A stretch of DNA of 64,000 nt from an uncultured Roseobacter sp. GTDB taxonomy: Bacteria; Pseudomonadota; Alphaproteobacteria; Rhodobacterales; Rhodobacteraceae. Of this stretch, positions 35,793 through 45,115 are shown piece after piece. A program made the position numbers and the translations under genes. The DNA lies in contig CANKZM010000003.1 of assembly GCA_947488305.1 (NCBI GenBank), positions 248,001 to 312,000 on the forward strand, given 5' to 3'. The notes beneath the pieces were generated by a model. It was not told where the DNA came from. It saw only the letters and a program-made list of their open reading frames with translations, and did no database searches. Numbering within the stretch: position 1 is the stretch's first letter; every line of letters begins with the position of its first letter.

Positions 35793-37408
35793 GCGGGTTT
35801 CCAATCCCTCAGCAGTTTCCAGCGGATGGCATCCAGCAAGGCCTCGAAAGAGGCATCCACTATATTTGCGGATACGCCAACGGTCGACCAGCGCCGGCCT
35901 TCGCCATCTTCGCTGTCAATGATGACGCGCGTCACGGCTTCGGTGCCGCCTTGCGTGATACGCACCTTGAAATCCACCAACCGCAAATCGTCGATGATCG
36001 CCTGATAAGGGCCAAGATCCTTGGCCAAAGCCTTGGCAAGCGCGTTGACGGGCCCCCGGTCGCTGCCTGTTTCATCCATCGATTCCGATACGGAAAGCTT
36101 TTTTACGCCGTTGACTTTCACCACGACCACAGCCTCCGACAGGCTGACCATCTTGTCGTATTTGTTCTTTCGGCGCTCGACCGTAACCCGGTATCGTTTT
36201 ACTTCGAAAAAGGCGGGCATCTGTCCCAAAGCTTCGCGGGCAATCAACTCAAAGCTCGCCTGCGCAGTGTCATAGGCGTAGCCTAATGCCTCCCGTTCCT
36301 TGATGCGGTCGAGGATCAGGCCCAGCGCGGGATCACCTTTTTGGACGACAAGTCCTGCCCCCTGAAGCCGTTCGCGCAGATTGGATTGTCCGGCCTGATT
36401 GGACATCGGAATAATGCGGGCATTGCCAACACTTGCGGGATCGATGTGCTCATAAGTCGTAGGGTCTTTGAGGATCGCGGAGGCATGCAGCCCGGCCTTA
36501 TGGGCAAATGCTGAAGAGCCCACAAAAGCCGCCTGCCGAAACGGCACCCGGTTGAGGATTTCATCCAGCATACGGCTCGTGCGCGTCAGGGTTTTGAGCG
36601 CATCGAGGGTAATCCCCGTATCAAAGCGGGTTGCGTAGGGTTCTTTGAGCAGCAGAACTGGGATCAGGGAGGTCAGGTTGGCATTGCCGCAGCGTTCGCC
36701 CAACCCATTGAGTGTACCCTGTATTTGACGCGCACCAGCATCCACAGCCGCAAGCGAACAGGCCACGGCATTTTCGGTGTCATTGTGGGTATGAATCCCC
36801 AGGTGATCTCCGGGAATACCCGCGGCGATCACTTCGCCGGTCACGCGTCCAACCTCTTCCGGTAACGTGCCCCCATTGGTGTCACACAGCACGATCCACC
36901 GCGCGCCCGCGTCATAAGCCGCGCTGATTGTTTGCAGCGCATAATCGGGGTTCGATTTGTAGCCGTCAAAGAAATGCTCAGCGTCGAACAGAGCCTCGCG
37001 CCCTTGAGCGACCAGATGGGCAATCGATTTAGCGATGTTCTCGGTGTTTTCCTCCAGCGAGATGCCCAGCGCCGCGCGCACGTGAAAATCATGGGTCTTG
37101 CCCACGAGACAGACAGCAGAGGTTTGCGCGTTCATCACGCCTGCCAGCACATCATCGTTTTCGGCGGACATGCCCGCGCGTTTCGTCATGCCAAAAGCGG
37201 TCATCGTGGCACGTGTCTTGGGAGCGTCCTCGAAGAATGCGCTGTCGGTGGGGTTTGCACCGGGCCAACCGCCTTCGATGTAATCCACACCCAATGTGTC
37301 CAGCGCTTCTGCAATAGAGCGCTTTTCTTCGGTGGAGAACTGCACGCCCTGCGTTTGCTGCCCGTCGCGTAGGGTTGTGTCGTAGAGGAAGAGGCGTTCG
37401 CAGGTCAT
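35789..37408 (-). CDS. cimA: Citramalate synthase
   Basis: 539 residues of the CimA type. N-terminal TIM barrel with LYDTTLRDGQQTQGVQFS (~8-25), metal ligands HTHNDTENAVAC (~200-211) and GTLNGLGERCGNAN (~225-238), then a regulatory domain. Condenses pyruvate with acetyl-CoA to citramalate for isoleucine. It lies 124 bp behind cysS across a large GC-rich hairpin and is coupled to the methyltransferase gene. Confidence 0.94.
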   Translation of the reverse strand: MTCERLFLYDTTLRDGQQTQGVQFSTEEKRSIAEALDTLGVDYIEGGWPGANPTDSAFFEDAPKTRATMTAFGMTKRAGMSAENDDVLAGVMNAQTSAVCLVGKTHDFHVRAALGISLEENTENIAKSIAHLVAQGREALFDAEHFFDGYKSNPDYALQTISAAYDAGARWIVLCDTNGGTLPEEVGRVTGEVIAAGIPGDHLGIHTHNDTENAVACSLAAVDAGARQIQGTLNGLGERCGNANLTSLIPVLLLKEPYATRFDTGITLDALKTLTRTSRMLDEILNRVPFRQAAFVGSSAFAHKAGLHASAILKDPTTYEHIDPASVGNARIIPMSNQAGQSNLRERLQGAGLVVQKGDPALGLILDRIKEREALGYAYDTAQASFELIAREALGQMPAFFEVKRYRVTVERRKNKYDKMVSLSEAVVVVKVNGVKKLSVSESMDETGSDRGPVNALAKALAKDLGPYQAIIDDLRLVDFKVRITQGGTEAVTRVIIDSEDGEGRRWSTVGVSANIVDASFEALLDAIRWKLLRDWKPA

Positions 37409-37453
37409 CGCTTCGCCTTCCGGGAAGAAGTACGAGGTTCGGGCCAGTGGCCC

Positions 37454-37516
37454 GGACAGCCCCCGACCGCCCCCCCGGGCGGGGGCTTCACCCCCACCCG
37501 CGGTCGGGAACTGTCC
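37454..37516. repeat. Large GC-rich hairpin element between cysS and cimA
   Basis: Arms GGACAG-CC-CCCGACCGC (37454-37470) and GCGGTCGGG-AA-CTGTCC (37500-37516) pair except for a 2x2 internal mismatch. Inside, GGGcGGGGG and CCCCCaCCC pair around loop CTTCA, with six extra C bulged. No T run follows, so it is not a standard terminator. It looks like an intergenic repeat or RNA-processing element. Confidence 0.75.
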
Positions 37517-37532
37517 TGTGGTTGGAGTGCGG

Positions 37533-38933
37533 TCATTTCAGCCCCTCCAGTTTGGATGGGTCAAAATTAGGTCCTCGCTCCCAAGACACGCCCTCTTTGG
37601 TAATTTGCACGACGACGCCAGCCGAAGTCAGTACATTTCGAAGTTCATCTGAAAGGGCGAAGTCCTTTTGTGATCTTGCCTCAACAATCTTGTTCGCGAT
37701 CCCATCCAAAGTCACGGTTTCAAACGCATTCTCGACGGACACAGCTACACCGTCACGCCAATCGTCACCGATGCCAATCAGCGATAGTGTTGCCAAAAAC
37801 CTATTTCTTTCCTCCTGAGTTTGCGCTTCCGCGAATTTTTGGTGCAGAAGTGAGATAGCCAAAGGAGTGTTAAGGTCGTCAGATAGTGCGGCAACAACTT
37901 CCAGATGGGGGCGCCGTTGCCTTTCGGCTCCTTCAGCCAACTTTTTCCACTTCCACAGCGTATCAGCCGCCTCCTGCCGCTTCTTCTCCGTCCAGTCCAT
38001 CGGTTTGCGATAGTGCGTGCTGAGCATCACAAAGCGGATCACCTCTCCGGGTACGCCTTGATCCAGCAGGTCGCGCACGGTGAAGAAGTTGCCCAGAGAT
38101 TTAGACATCTTCTTTCCCTCGACCTGCAGCATTTCGTTGTGCATCCAGAAATTCGCGAAATCATGCCCTGCACATTTGCTCTGCGCGATCTCGTTCTCAT
38201 GATGCGGGAACATCAGGTCATTGCCACCCCCATGGATATCGAACGCCTCTCCCAGAAGTTCATGGGCCATGGCGGAGCATTCGATGTGCCAGCCCGGACG
38301 GCCCCTGCCCCATGCGCTCTCCCATCCGGGGGTTTGAGCATCCGAAGGCTTCCACAATACGAAATCCATAGGGTCTTCCTTGAAGGGAGCGACCTCAACC
38401 CGTGCACCGGCAATCATGTCATCGACAGACCGGCCCGAGAGCTTGCCGTAGCCTTCATAGGACCGAACGCGGAAGAGCACGTGGCCCTCTTTGGCGTAAG
38501 CGTGTCCTTTTGCGATGAGATCTTCAATCATCACGATCATCTGGGCGATGTATTGGGTGGCACGCGGCATGGCGCGATTGTTGTCCTGATCCCTTATTGA
38601 GGGCTCCAGCGCACCGACTGCCGCCATGTCGTCCAGAAACCACTGCGACGTCTCTGCCGTGATCTCTCCGATCTCACGGCCACTCTTAGCTGCGCGCGCG
38701 TTGATCTTGTCATCCACATCCGTGAAATTGCGCACGTAGGTCACATGCTCCGGACCATAGACGTGCCGTAACAGCCGGTAGAGCACGTCAAAGACAATCA
38801 CGGGCCGCGCGTTACCCAGATGCGCGCGGTCATAGACCGTGGGCCCGCAGACATACATGCGTACGTTTTCGGCGTCGATCGGTTCGAACGCCTCTTTCTG
38901 GCGGGTCCGGGTGTTATATAGCGTGATCGTCAT
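37533..38933 (-). CDS. cysS: Cysteinyl-tRNA synthetase
   Basis: 466 residues. N-terminal zinc Cys in [19 protein letters not shown] (~26-44), which also holds the HIGH-type HLGN; Zn ligands further in [14 protein letters not shown] and [12 protein letters not shown] (~243-254), and [12 protein letters not shown] (~270-281). Charges tRNA-Cys; cytosolic monomer. Confidence 0.97.
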   Translation of the reverse strand: MTITLYNTRTRQKEAFEPIDAENVRMYVCGPTVYDRAHLGNARPVIVFDVLYRLLRHVYGPEHVTYVRNFTDVDDKINARAAKSGREIGEITAETSQWFLDDMAAVGALEPSIRDQDNNRAMPRATQYIAQMIVMIEDLIAKGHAYAKEGHVLFRVRSYEGYGKLSGRSVDDMIAGARVEVAPFKEDPMDFVLWKPSDAQTPGWESAWGRGRPGWHIECSAMAHELLGEAFDIHGGGNDLMFPHHENEIAQSKCAGHDFANFWMHNEMLQVEGKKMSKSLGNFFTVRDLLDQGVPGEVIRFVMLSTHYRKPMDWTEKKRQEAADTLWKWKKLAEGAERQRRPHLEVVAALSDDLNTPLAISLLHQKFAEAQTQEERNRFLATLSLIGIGDDWRDGVAVSVENAFETVTLDGIANKIVEARSQKDFALSDELRNVLTSAGVVVQITKEGVSWERGPNFDPSKLEGLK

Positions 38934-39020
38934 GACAGGCGTCCTTACGCGAGGGTCAGCGCGGGCATAGCAATCTTGTTGAGGGATGAAAACGACCTAA
39001 CACTGCCCGCGGGTGGGGTT

Positions 39021-39040
39021 CAGCAAATAATACAGCAAAT
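39021..39040 (+). repeat. Short direct repeat CAGCAAAT
   Basis: Two copies of CAGCAAAT at 39021-39028 and 39033-39040, 12 bp apart start to start, about one helical turn, upstream of the aminotransferase. Possibly a tandem protein site; could be chance. Confidence 0.25.
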
Positions 39041-39096
39041 GATGCGCGTATCGGTCATGGAGTCGTCGTACTCCGCCATGGGTCCCGCGGTCAAGT

Positions 39097-39116
39097 CCGA
39101 TTGACGAATCAATCGG
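39097..39116. promoter_or_regulatory. 20-bp palindrome upstream of the aminotransferase
   Basis: CCGATTGA-CGAA-TCAATCGG, perfect 8-bp arms, ending 39 bp before the aminotransferase ATG. It could be an operator near the transcription start or a hairpin in the leader. The surrounding 222-bp region has no other clear signal. Confidence 0.45.
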
Positions 39117-39155
39117 GCTCTGCGCCCCTGCGCTATAAAGGAAACGAGGTGCATC

Positions 39156-40346
39156 ATGGACGTATCGCGGCGGATAACCGGGCTGACCGGCGGTGGATCA
39201 GACGGTTGGGAGGTCTTCAACAAAGCGCGCGAGATGATCGCGGGCGGCATCCCTGTGACCGAGCTTACCATAGGCGAACACGACATCCGCACCGCCGCTC
39301 CTATCCTGAAAGATATGCATCGGGCGGCTTTGTCCGGGCACACCGGATATGCGTCTGTGCCCGGAACTGATGCGCTGCGGGACACCATTGCGGCGCGCGT
39401 AGAAGAGCGCACCGGCGTTCCCACACAACGCGAAAACGTGATGATCACGCCCGGGGGGCAAGCGGCACTTTTCGCTGCCCATATCGCGGTCTGCGATCCC
39501 GGCGACACTGCTCTTTACATAGATCCTTACTATGCCACCTACCCGGGCACGCTTCGTGGTGCGGGGGCTCTGCCGGTGGCGATCAGCGCAACTGCGGATG
39601 ATGCTTTTCAACCTCGCGCAGACAACATCGCCGCTCATGCTGACAAGGCGACCTCCCTGCTCATCAACTCACCCAACAATCCTTCGGGTGTGGTCTATTC
39701 GGAAAAGACACTGCGCGGGATCGCAGAAGTTTGCGTGACCCACGACCTTTGGCTTATCTCTGACGAGGTTTACGACACGCAAGTGTGGGAAGGCGCTCAC
39801 TTCAGCCCGCGCGCCCTGCCACAGATGGCGGACCGCACGCTGGTAGTCGGCTCGATGTCCAAAAGCCATGCCATGACCGGATCGCGTTGTGGCTGGATTA
39901 TTGGGCCGGAAGAAGCCATCTCCCATCTGATCAATCTCGCGACCCATACCACCTACGGCGTACCGGGGTTCATTCAGGATGCCAGCCGTTTTGCCCTGGA
40001 ACAGGGAGAGGCGTTTGAGGCGGAAATCGCCGACCCGTTTCGCCGCAGGCGCGCTTTGGCCCAAGAATTGCTGGCGGCGCAGAATACGGTCGGGCTGGTG
40101 CCTGCCCAGGGCGCCATGTATCTGATGTTGGACATTCGGGCGACCGGCATGACCGGTGAAGCCTTCGCCTACGACCTGCTCGACAAAGAACACATTGCCG
40201 TCATGCCGGGTGAGAGTTTCGGGCGTTCTGCGGCTGGTCATATCCGTGTTGCGATGACGGTGGCGGACGACAGTTTTGCTCAAGCTATTACAACGCTGCT
40301 GCGTCATGCGGAAGTACGCGCGCACGGTCAGCATGCCGCCCAATAA
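39156..40346 (+). CDS. PLP-dependent class I/II aminotransferase
   Basis: 396 residues of the fold-type I family. Recognisable: VMITPGGQAALFAAHIA (~94), NSPNNPSGVVYSE (~168-180), the aspartate in WLISDEVYD (~197) and PLP Lys in GSMSKSHAMTGSRCGWIIG (~231-249). The closest memory match is an arginine-pyruvate or aspartate-type transaminase, but substrate cannot be set. 222 bp before mttB-like gene, so linked in location; a tiny ORF lies between. Confidence 0.88.
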   Translation: MDVSRRITGLTGGGSDGWEVFNKAREMIAGGIPVTELTIGEHDIRTAAPILKDMHRAALSGHTGYASVPGTDALRDTIAARVEERTGVPTQRENVMITPGGQAALFAAHIAVCDPGDTALYIDPYYATYPGTLRGAGALPVAISATADDAFQPRADNIAAHADKATSLLINSPNNPSGVVYSEKTLRGIAEVCVTHDLWLISDEVYDTQVWEGAHFSPRALPQMADRTLVVGSMSKSHAMTGSRCGWIIGPEEAISHLINLATHTTYGVPGFIQDASRFALEQGEAFEAEIADPFRRRRALAQELLAAQNTVGLVPAQGAMYLMLDIRATGMTGEAFAYDLLDKEHIAVMPGESFGRSAAGHIRVAMTVADDSFAQAITTLLRHAEVRAHGQHAAQ

Positions 40347-40442
40347 CGCTTGACCGTCACACTCTGAAAACGACCTGGCGTCGCAAACGGGATAGACCGT
40401 GCGGCTTCCTGCGCGCAGCTTTCTTTCAGCCAAGGAGGATGA

Positions 40443-40535
40443 ATGGCTGAGGATCGGATCAAGATCATTCTGGTGTCGCGCACGATTGGCGCGGACCGCG
40501 GACGTGCCGCACGAGGGCGACCTGAAGGCGTTTGA
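40443..40535 (+). CDS. Possible 30-residue ORF with a strong ribosome site
   Basis: AAGGAGG sits 4 nt before ATG 40443, one of the best ribosome sites in the window, but only 30 codons follow (MAEDRIKIILVSRTIGADRG, then RAARGRPEGV, stop). It could be a leader peptide for the methyltransferase, or the remains of a deleted or frameshifted gene. No homology recognised. Confidence 0.35.
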   Translation: MAEDRIKIILVSRTIGADRGRAARGRPEGV

Positions 40536-40568
40536 ACAACAAACGTAAATTTTCTCAGGACCCATGAC

Positions 40569-42107
40569 ATGACACAAAAAACCCAATCCCGTTCCGGTGG
40601 TCGCTCCGCGCGTCGCGCCGCACGTGCCGCGCCCCTTGCTGACCACCTGCGCCCAATCCGACCCGGAATGTCCGGCGGACAATATGCACCGATGAGCGCG
40701 TCTGATCTTGATCGCATTCATCACGCAGCACTCGAAGCACTCGAGACCATCGGTTTGGCGGATGCCCCCGAAAGCGGCATCGCCTACCTTACCAAGGCAG
40801 GCGCGAAGCTCGGCGATGATGGTCGGATCCGCTTCCCGCGGTCGCTCGTGGAAGATGCCATTGCCTCCGCAAACCGCTCCATCACGCTCTATGGCCGTGA
40901 TCCTCGGCATGATCTGGAACTCTCCGGCACGCGTGTCCACTATGGAACCGCTGGCGCGGCAGTCCATCTGGTCGAGGCGGATGGGCGCACCTACCGCGAA
41001 AGCACCCTTCAGGACCTCTATGACGCAGCCCGGATTACGGACGTCCTCGACAACGTGCATTTCCTGCAACGTCCCATGGTTGCCCGCGACATCACTGACA
41101 ATCGGGAAATGGACCTCAACACGGTCTATGTCACAACATCAGGCACAACCAAGCACATCGGAACATCCTTCTACGATCGCTCTCATGTCGCGCCCGCGTT
41201 GGAGATGCTCCATATGATCGCTGGCGGCGAAGACAAATGGCGCGAACGCCCGTTCATGAGCAACTCGAACTGCTTTGTGGTGCCGCCAATGAAGTTCGCC
41301 ACGGAATCCTGCGAGGTCATGGAAGAATGCATCAAATACGGCATGCCGGTGTTGCTGCTCTCTGCTGGCATGGCAGGTGCGACGGCACCATCGACCGTTG
41401 CGGGTGCAATTGTACAGGCCACGGCGGAATGCCTTGCCGGTCTGGTCTATGTGCAAGCCGTCAAACCGGGGCACCCTGCGATCTTCGGCACCTGGCCCTT
41501 TGGACTTGATCTGCGGACCGGGGCCATGACCGGCGGTTCCGGAGAACAAGCCTTGCTGACCGCCGGCTGCGCCCAGATGCACAAATACTACGATCTGCCA
41601 GGTGGAGCCGCAGCCGGCATCGCGGATAGCAAACTACCGGATATGCAGGCCGGATGGGAACAGATGTGTTCGAACGTGATGGCAGGGCTTTCGGGGCTCA
41701 ACATGGTCTATGAGGCTGCTGGCATGCATGCCTCCCTGCTTGGTTTCTGCCTTGAATCGCTGATCCTGAGTGATGACCTGATCGGACAAGCACTGCGGTG
41801 CGTGCGCGGAATCGAAGTAAATGATGAGACGCTCGCCGTGGATGAGATTCGCAAGGTCTGTATCGGTGGCCCGGGGCACTACCTTGGCACAGAGCAAACG
41901 CTGGGCCGGATGCAGGCAGATCATGTCTACCCGGCACTGGGAGATCGAACCTCCCCTAAAGAATGGAATGAAAACGGCAAGCCGGACCTGATCGAAAAGG
42001 CAAAAGCGCGTAAGGAAGAAATCCTCTCCCAGCGCTCTGCAGCCCGGTTTGATCCAGCACTGGACGCGGCCATTCGGCGCCAGTTTAAAATCCATCTGCC
42101 CGGATAG
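40569..42107 (+). CDS. Trimethylamine methyltransferase family protein (MttB-like, non-pyrrolysine)
   Basis: 512 residues of the MttB superfamily. Typical parts are RIHHAALEALETIGL near the N-terminus, GTAGAAVHLVE (~120), and the glycine-rich C-terminal barrel (LPGGAAAGIADSKLPDMQAGWE, ~340). There is no in-frame amber codon, so no pyrrolysine: this is the group that demethylates glycine betaine, carnitine-like or other quaternary amines with a corrinoid protein. No corrinoid (MttC) or reactivase gene is in the window, so the partner must be elsewhere. Substrate not assigned. Confidence 0.88.
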   Translation: MTQKTQSRSGGRSARRAARAAPLADHLRPIRPGMSGGQYAPMSASDLDRIHHAALEALETIGLADAPESGIAYLTKAGAKLGDDGRIRFPRSLVEDAIASANRSITLYGRDPRHDLELSGTRVHYGTAGAAVHLVEADGRTYRESTLQDLYDAARITDVLDNVHFLQRPMVARDITDNREMDLNTVYVTTSGTTKHIGTSFYDRSHVAPALEMLHMIAGGEDKWRERPFMSNSNCFVVPPMKFATESCEVMEECIKYGMPVLLLSAGMAGATAPSTVAGAIVQATAECLAGLVYVQAVKPGHPAIFGTWPFGLDLRTGAMTGGSGEQALLTAGCAQMHKYYDLPGGAAAGIADSKLPDMQAGWEQMCSNVMAGLSGLNMVYEAAGMHASLLGFCLESLILSDDLIGQALRCVRGIEVNDETLAVDEIRKVCIGGPGHYLGTEQTLGRMQADHVYPALGDRTSPKEWNENGKPDLIEKAKARKEEILSQRSAARFDPALDAAIRRQFKIHLPG

Positions 42108-42133
42108 CCGAAAGCAGAGCAAAATTTGGGGGT

Positions 42134-42167
42134 GCCTGAGCGGTTTCAGGGCTGCTACCGCTCAGGC
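42134..42167. terminator. Hairpin between convergent mttB-like and EF-hand genes
   Basis: Perfect 10-bp inverted repeat GCCTGAGCGG/CCGCTCAGGC with a 14-nt loop, 26 bp after the methyltransferase stop. No plus-strand T run; the minus strand has TTTT eight bases beyond. Possibly a weak terminator for the EF-hand gene. Confidence 0.5.
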
Positions 42168-42169
42168 GA

Positions 42170-42186
42170 GCCAGCGTTAGGCTGGC
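42170..42186. repeat. Second short hairpin
   Basis: GCCAGC-GTTAG-GCTGGC, 6-bp perfect stem, directly beside the larger hairpin and overlapping the EF-hand stop codon. Confidence 0.45.
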
Positions 42187-42410
42187 ATCAGGCCTGCTTC
42201 CTGCGCCGCTTCAACCTCTGCGGCATCGAGTGCGCCGTCCGCATTCAAGTCCATTGCGTTGAACGCTTCTGCCGTGATGTCCGGCATTGCGGCCTGCACT
42301 TCGTCAATGGTCAAGAGCCCGTCTCCGTTTGTGTCTGCCGCTGTCGCTGCAGAAACAGCACCGGCCAGTCCCAGTGCAAGAATGATCGATGTTACGGTTG
42401 TCTTGGTCAT
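42177..42410 (-). CDS. Secreted EF-hand calcium-binding protein
   Basis: 77 residues. Signal peptide MTKTTVTSIILALGLAGAVSA, then two EF-hand loops: DTNGDGLLTIDE and DLNADGALDAAE, each with Asp at 1, 3 and 5 and Glu at 12. Calmodulin-like pair of loops, so a periplasmic or extracellular Ca-binding peptide. GGGAG precedes ATG 42410. Role unknown; convergent with the methyltransferase gene. Confidence 0.88.
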   Translation of the reverse strand: MTKTTVTSIILALGLAGAVSAATAADTNGDGLLTIDEVQAAMPDITAEAFNAMDLNADGALDAAEVEAAQEAGLMPA

Positions 42411-42707
42411 TTGTAGTACTCCCAATTAATTGCGGACCTGTTCCGCACCGCTGGGATGACACAGGCAGTTTCGAGACACATCCGTGATCGGAGATACCCC
42501 GCAAAACCGGCATTTAGGCGCGAAAATCCCCCCGAAAGATCGGTGAGTCTTTGCCGGGCAAAATTCAGCCTATGCGGGAATGGGCAATCTGTGACCGATC
42601 CGCCGATGGAACTGGCACCATACCGCCTATAAATGACTTGGCGCGTCCAGAGCGGTTATGGTCCGGGACGGAGCAGACCTTGGTATCGGCTTCATACAGT
42701 CTGTTTT

Positions 42708-44633
42708 TCAAGATTTTGGCGTATACCAGATTGGAGAGGTGTAGGCGCGTTCCTGATGTGTCAGTTGCGCTTCTTCCGGCAGTTCGATACCAAACCGGAC
42801 CTTGTCGTAAAGCACCCAGCGTGGCGTTGGGATTTCGAGCACCCGAACATAGTAGAAAGCGCGTTCTGTAGGCTCAAAATTCGGATCGGTCCAGACGGTC
42901 GACAGCTCGGACGCACCAATCGTGTTTGCCCAACTGGCCGTCTCAATATCGACCGTATTGCCGACCTCAGGGACTTTTCCGTTCGCATCAGCTGCGCGGT
43001 CGCCGGACCATGCAACATCATAGACTTTTTCGCGCAGTTTATTCTCACTGTCGAGCCACCCTTTAACCACTTGAATGCGGTCAAGGTTTGCCCCGATCGG
43101 ATCCCTGAGCGCGTAGATCATGAAGGAGGGTGCGCCTTCGCCCTCTCGCGGTCGCATGTCACCGCCCATGGGTACGCCTTTGGCGTATCCGGCCTCGGCA
43201 GGCATCCGGGTTCTTAAATCATCCTCCGTGAACTCCCAACCACCAAAGAAACGAACGCCCATGCGCGGCCCAGTGGTGGCATAGGTTTCGCGCCGCTTGA
43301 AGGCGTCGAAAATTGCGGCACGGGTGTTCTCCTCGGCCCATACAGCAGTGTAGCCGGAGGCCACCATCAAATGACCTGGTATTTCGCCGAGCTCACTTTT
43401 TACGAACGGGTGCTGGACCCGGGTCGGTGAGGGTTCGACACTCACAGATTTGCTAAAGAAGTTTTCCTCTTCGGCTGTTGTCAGCGATGTATGGCTGTCG
43501 GTAGCACCTCCCATGCCGAACTTGTACGGGTTCACGCCGAACTTTTCTTCCAGCATCAGACCGAGTTTGAGCGCCTCACGTGCGTATTCACCCGCTAGCA
43601 TCTCCTCGGTTTTAAGTTCAGTCAGATCAAGGTTGCCGACGTCCCAGTTTTCATAGTCCGCAAATTCGTCCTCCGGGCTCAACGCCGGGTGCGCCTCTCC
43701 ATCACCTTTGAACTGAGTGACTTCGTAATGCGGCTCCCATTTGGCGCGGCGCTCGACATACTCCTGGTCAACTGTGCCGCCATGATAGGTAGTCTCTGTT
43801 GGGAACATCCAGCCGTTGGACAGGTTTCCGTTGTGAGCGAAGGCAACGGCTCGCCCGCCGGTTTTATCCTCATAGGTTTCCAACCAGTCGTAAAGCGTGT
43901 TTGGGTCAGTGTCGCCAAAGGGGGGTTGCGTTACCGGCGGTACAACCTGCTTGGCTCGCACGCCGCCGTCGCGCAGCATCACATTGCGGTGCAGATTGAA
44001 TCCCTTTGGCACAGAGGTCCATTCAAAGCCGATGAAGGCCGTGAATACACCGGGTTCATTATGGGTTTCTGCGGCATCGACGATATGTTCCCAGGTAAAC
44101 GAAAACGCATCCGCACCGGGGCTGTAGGATTCAAGCAAAAGCTCCGGCAGCGTTCCCTGCGAAAAGTTTGTTATCAAGTCGAAGGCAGACTTGCCTGCTG
44201 CTTCCCCGCCTTTTGAATACCCTTCGTACCATTCGCGACCCTTGGGATCGGCCAGAACACCTGGTTTGCCGGCTTGCAGGTCGGGCGCAAATCCCATGAG
44301 ATCGGTGTGATCCGTAAGCACCATCCAATCTAAGGGACGTGCAAGTCTGACGGGCTGCCCCGTGGATGAAATTACCTGTTCGCCTTTTGCAAAGCGCCAG
44401 GCAGTATCCGGCAAAAGCGTATTGCCAAACGCACCTGCGTCCAGCGAGAGCCCGGTGTGAAGGTGCGTGTCGCCCCACAATGGCCTTTCCGGAATGTTGC
44501 GATTGGCATAAGGCGAAAAGGGTGGAGCCTTGAATGTGCCCTCAGCGGCGGCTTCGCTTGGCACGCCATCGGATGCAAAGGATGATCCGGCTATTAAAAC
44601 GGCACTCACTGCTAAAAGAAGGTGTATTTTCAT
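42708..44633 (-). CDS. DUF3604 domain protein, secreted
   Basis: 641 residues. Signal peptide [20 protein letters not shown], then [21 protein letters not shown] (~52-72) and [13 protein letters not shown] (~107-119), which have the His/Asp pattern of PHP-type metal sites. Blocks [10 protein letters not shown] and [11 protein letters not shown] support DUF3604. A large periplasmic protein; a metal-dependent hydrolase activity is inferred from the motifs. AGGGAA lies before ATG 44633 and a TG-G-TATAAA extended -10 further up. Confidence 0.86.
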   Translation of the reverse strand: MKIHLLLAVSAVLIAGSSFASDGVPSEAAAEGTFKAPPFSPYANRNIPERPLWGDTHLHTGLSLDAGAFGNTLLPDTAWRFAKGEQVISSTGQPVRLARPLDWMVLTDHTDLMGFAPDLQAGKPGVLADPKGREWYEGYSKGGEAAGKSAFDLITNFSQGTLPELLLESYSPGADAFSFTWEHIVDAAETHNEPGVFTAFIGFEWTSVPKGFNLHRNVMLRDGGVRAKQVVPPVTQPPFGDTDPNTLYDWLETYEDKTGGRAVAFAHNGNLSNGWMFPTETTYHGGTVDQEYVERRAKWEPHYEVTQFKGDGEAHPALSPEDEFADYENWDVGNLDLTELKTEEMLAGEYAREALKLGLMLEEKFGVNPYKFGMGGATDSHTSLTTAEEENFFSKSVSVEPSPTRVQHPFVKSELGEIPGHLMVASGYTAVWAEENTRAAIFDAFKRRETYATTGPRMGVRFFGGWEFTEDDLRTRMPAEAGYAKGVPMGGDMRPREGEGAPSFMIYALRDPIGANLDRIQVVKGWLDSENKLREKVYDVAWSGDRAADANGKVPEVGNTVDIETASWANTIGASELSTVWTDPNFEPTERAFYYVRVLEIPTPRWVLYDKVRFGIELPEEAQLTHQERAYTSPIWYTPKS

Positions 44634-44676
44634 GACTTTCCCTATTTTTGAGCGAGTTCCCGAGACCACGCACTGA

Positions 44677-44685
44677 TTTATACCA
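44677..44685 (-). promoter_or_regulatory. Possible extended -10 promoter of the DUF3604 gene
   Basis: On the minus strand TGGTATAAA, i.e. TG-N-TATAAA, 44 bp upstream of the ATG; no -35 at 17 bp. Would give a leader of about 37 nt. Confidence 0.35.
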
Positions 44686-44888
44686 GAATACGAAATCAAT
44701 CGGGGCCGCCTTGTCGCTTTCGAAACTCGCTTGACAACAACCGATCTCAAAAGAGGCCTTTGGCCTTCACATCCCGCCTATTCACCAATGCATTAACCAA
44801 AATGGCCGCGCGGTGGTCAATACCAGACTGCTGCAACGGGCTCAGAGTGGCCGTTGACGGAAGCCAAGGCGGCGGTCTTTCGTCAAAG

Positions 44889-44911
44889 AAAAAGGGGTGC
44901 CGAAGCACCCC
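44889..44911 (-). terminator. Rho-independent terminator behind nrdJ
   Basis: Minus strand: GGGGTGC-TTCG-GCACCCC then five T. The stop of nrdJ is 205 bp upstream, so the transcript carries a long 3' region full of hairpins. Confidence 0.9.
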
Positions 44912-45115
44912 GTTAGAGTTTCGCCGTTCAGGCTCAATTTGTTAACCGCTCGGTATTTTTCTGCCTGCGGCCTGAACGTCGTCTGGAGCGAACGCATCCG
45001 CTCCGGATGAAGGTGGGAAGGAACAAAGTGCCGTTCCCACCCTATTCGTCGGGGGACGGACCAGCTGAAGGCCCAGTCCGGCTCCCCCTACACGTCCCCC
45101 AGGGACGCGTTTTGC
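44912..45115 (-). ncRNA. Hairpin-rich 3' region of nrdJ, candidate structured RNA
   Basis: Five consecutive stem-loops lie between nrdJ stop and its terminator. In plus coordinates: 45093-45107 (6 bp), 45051-45088 (11 bp with a 2-nt bulge), 45012-45041 (8 bp), 44982-45007 (9 bp incl. one G-T) and 44925-44978 (9 bp). No ORF with a ribosome site is present. I know no RNA family that fits, so this is structure without an assigned role: a 3' UTR stabiliser, an sRNA cut from the mRNA, or a repeat cluster. Confidence 0.45.

Noticed and set aside
40569-42107. Pyrrolysine-containing trimethylamine methyltransferase
   Set aside because: No in-frame TAG in the gene; it is a non-pyrrolysine member of the family.
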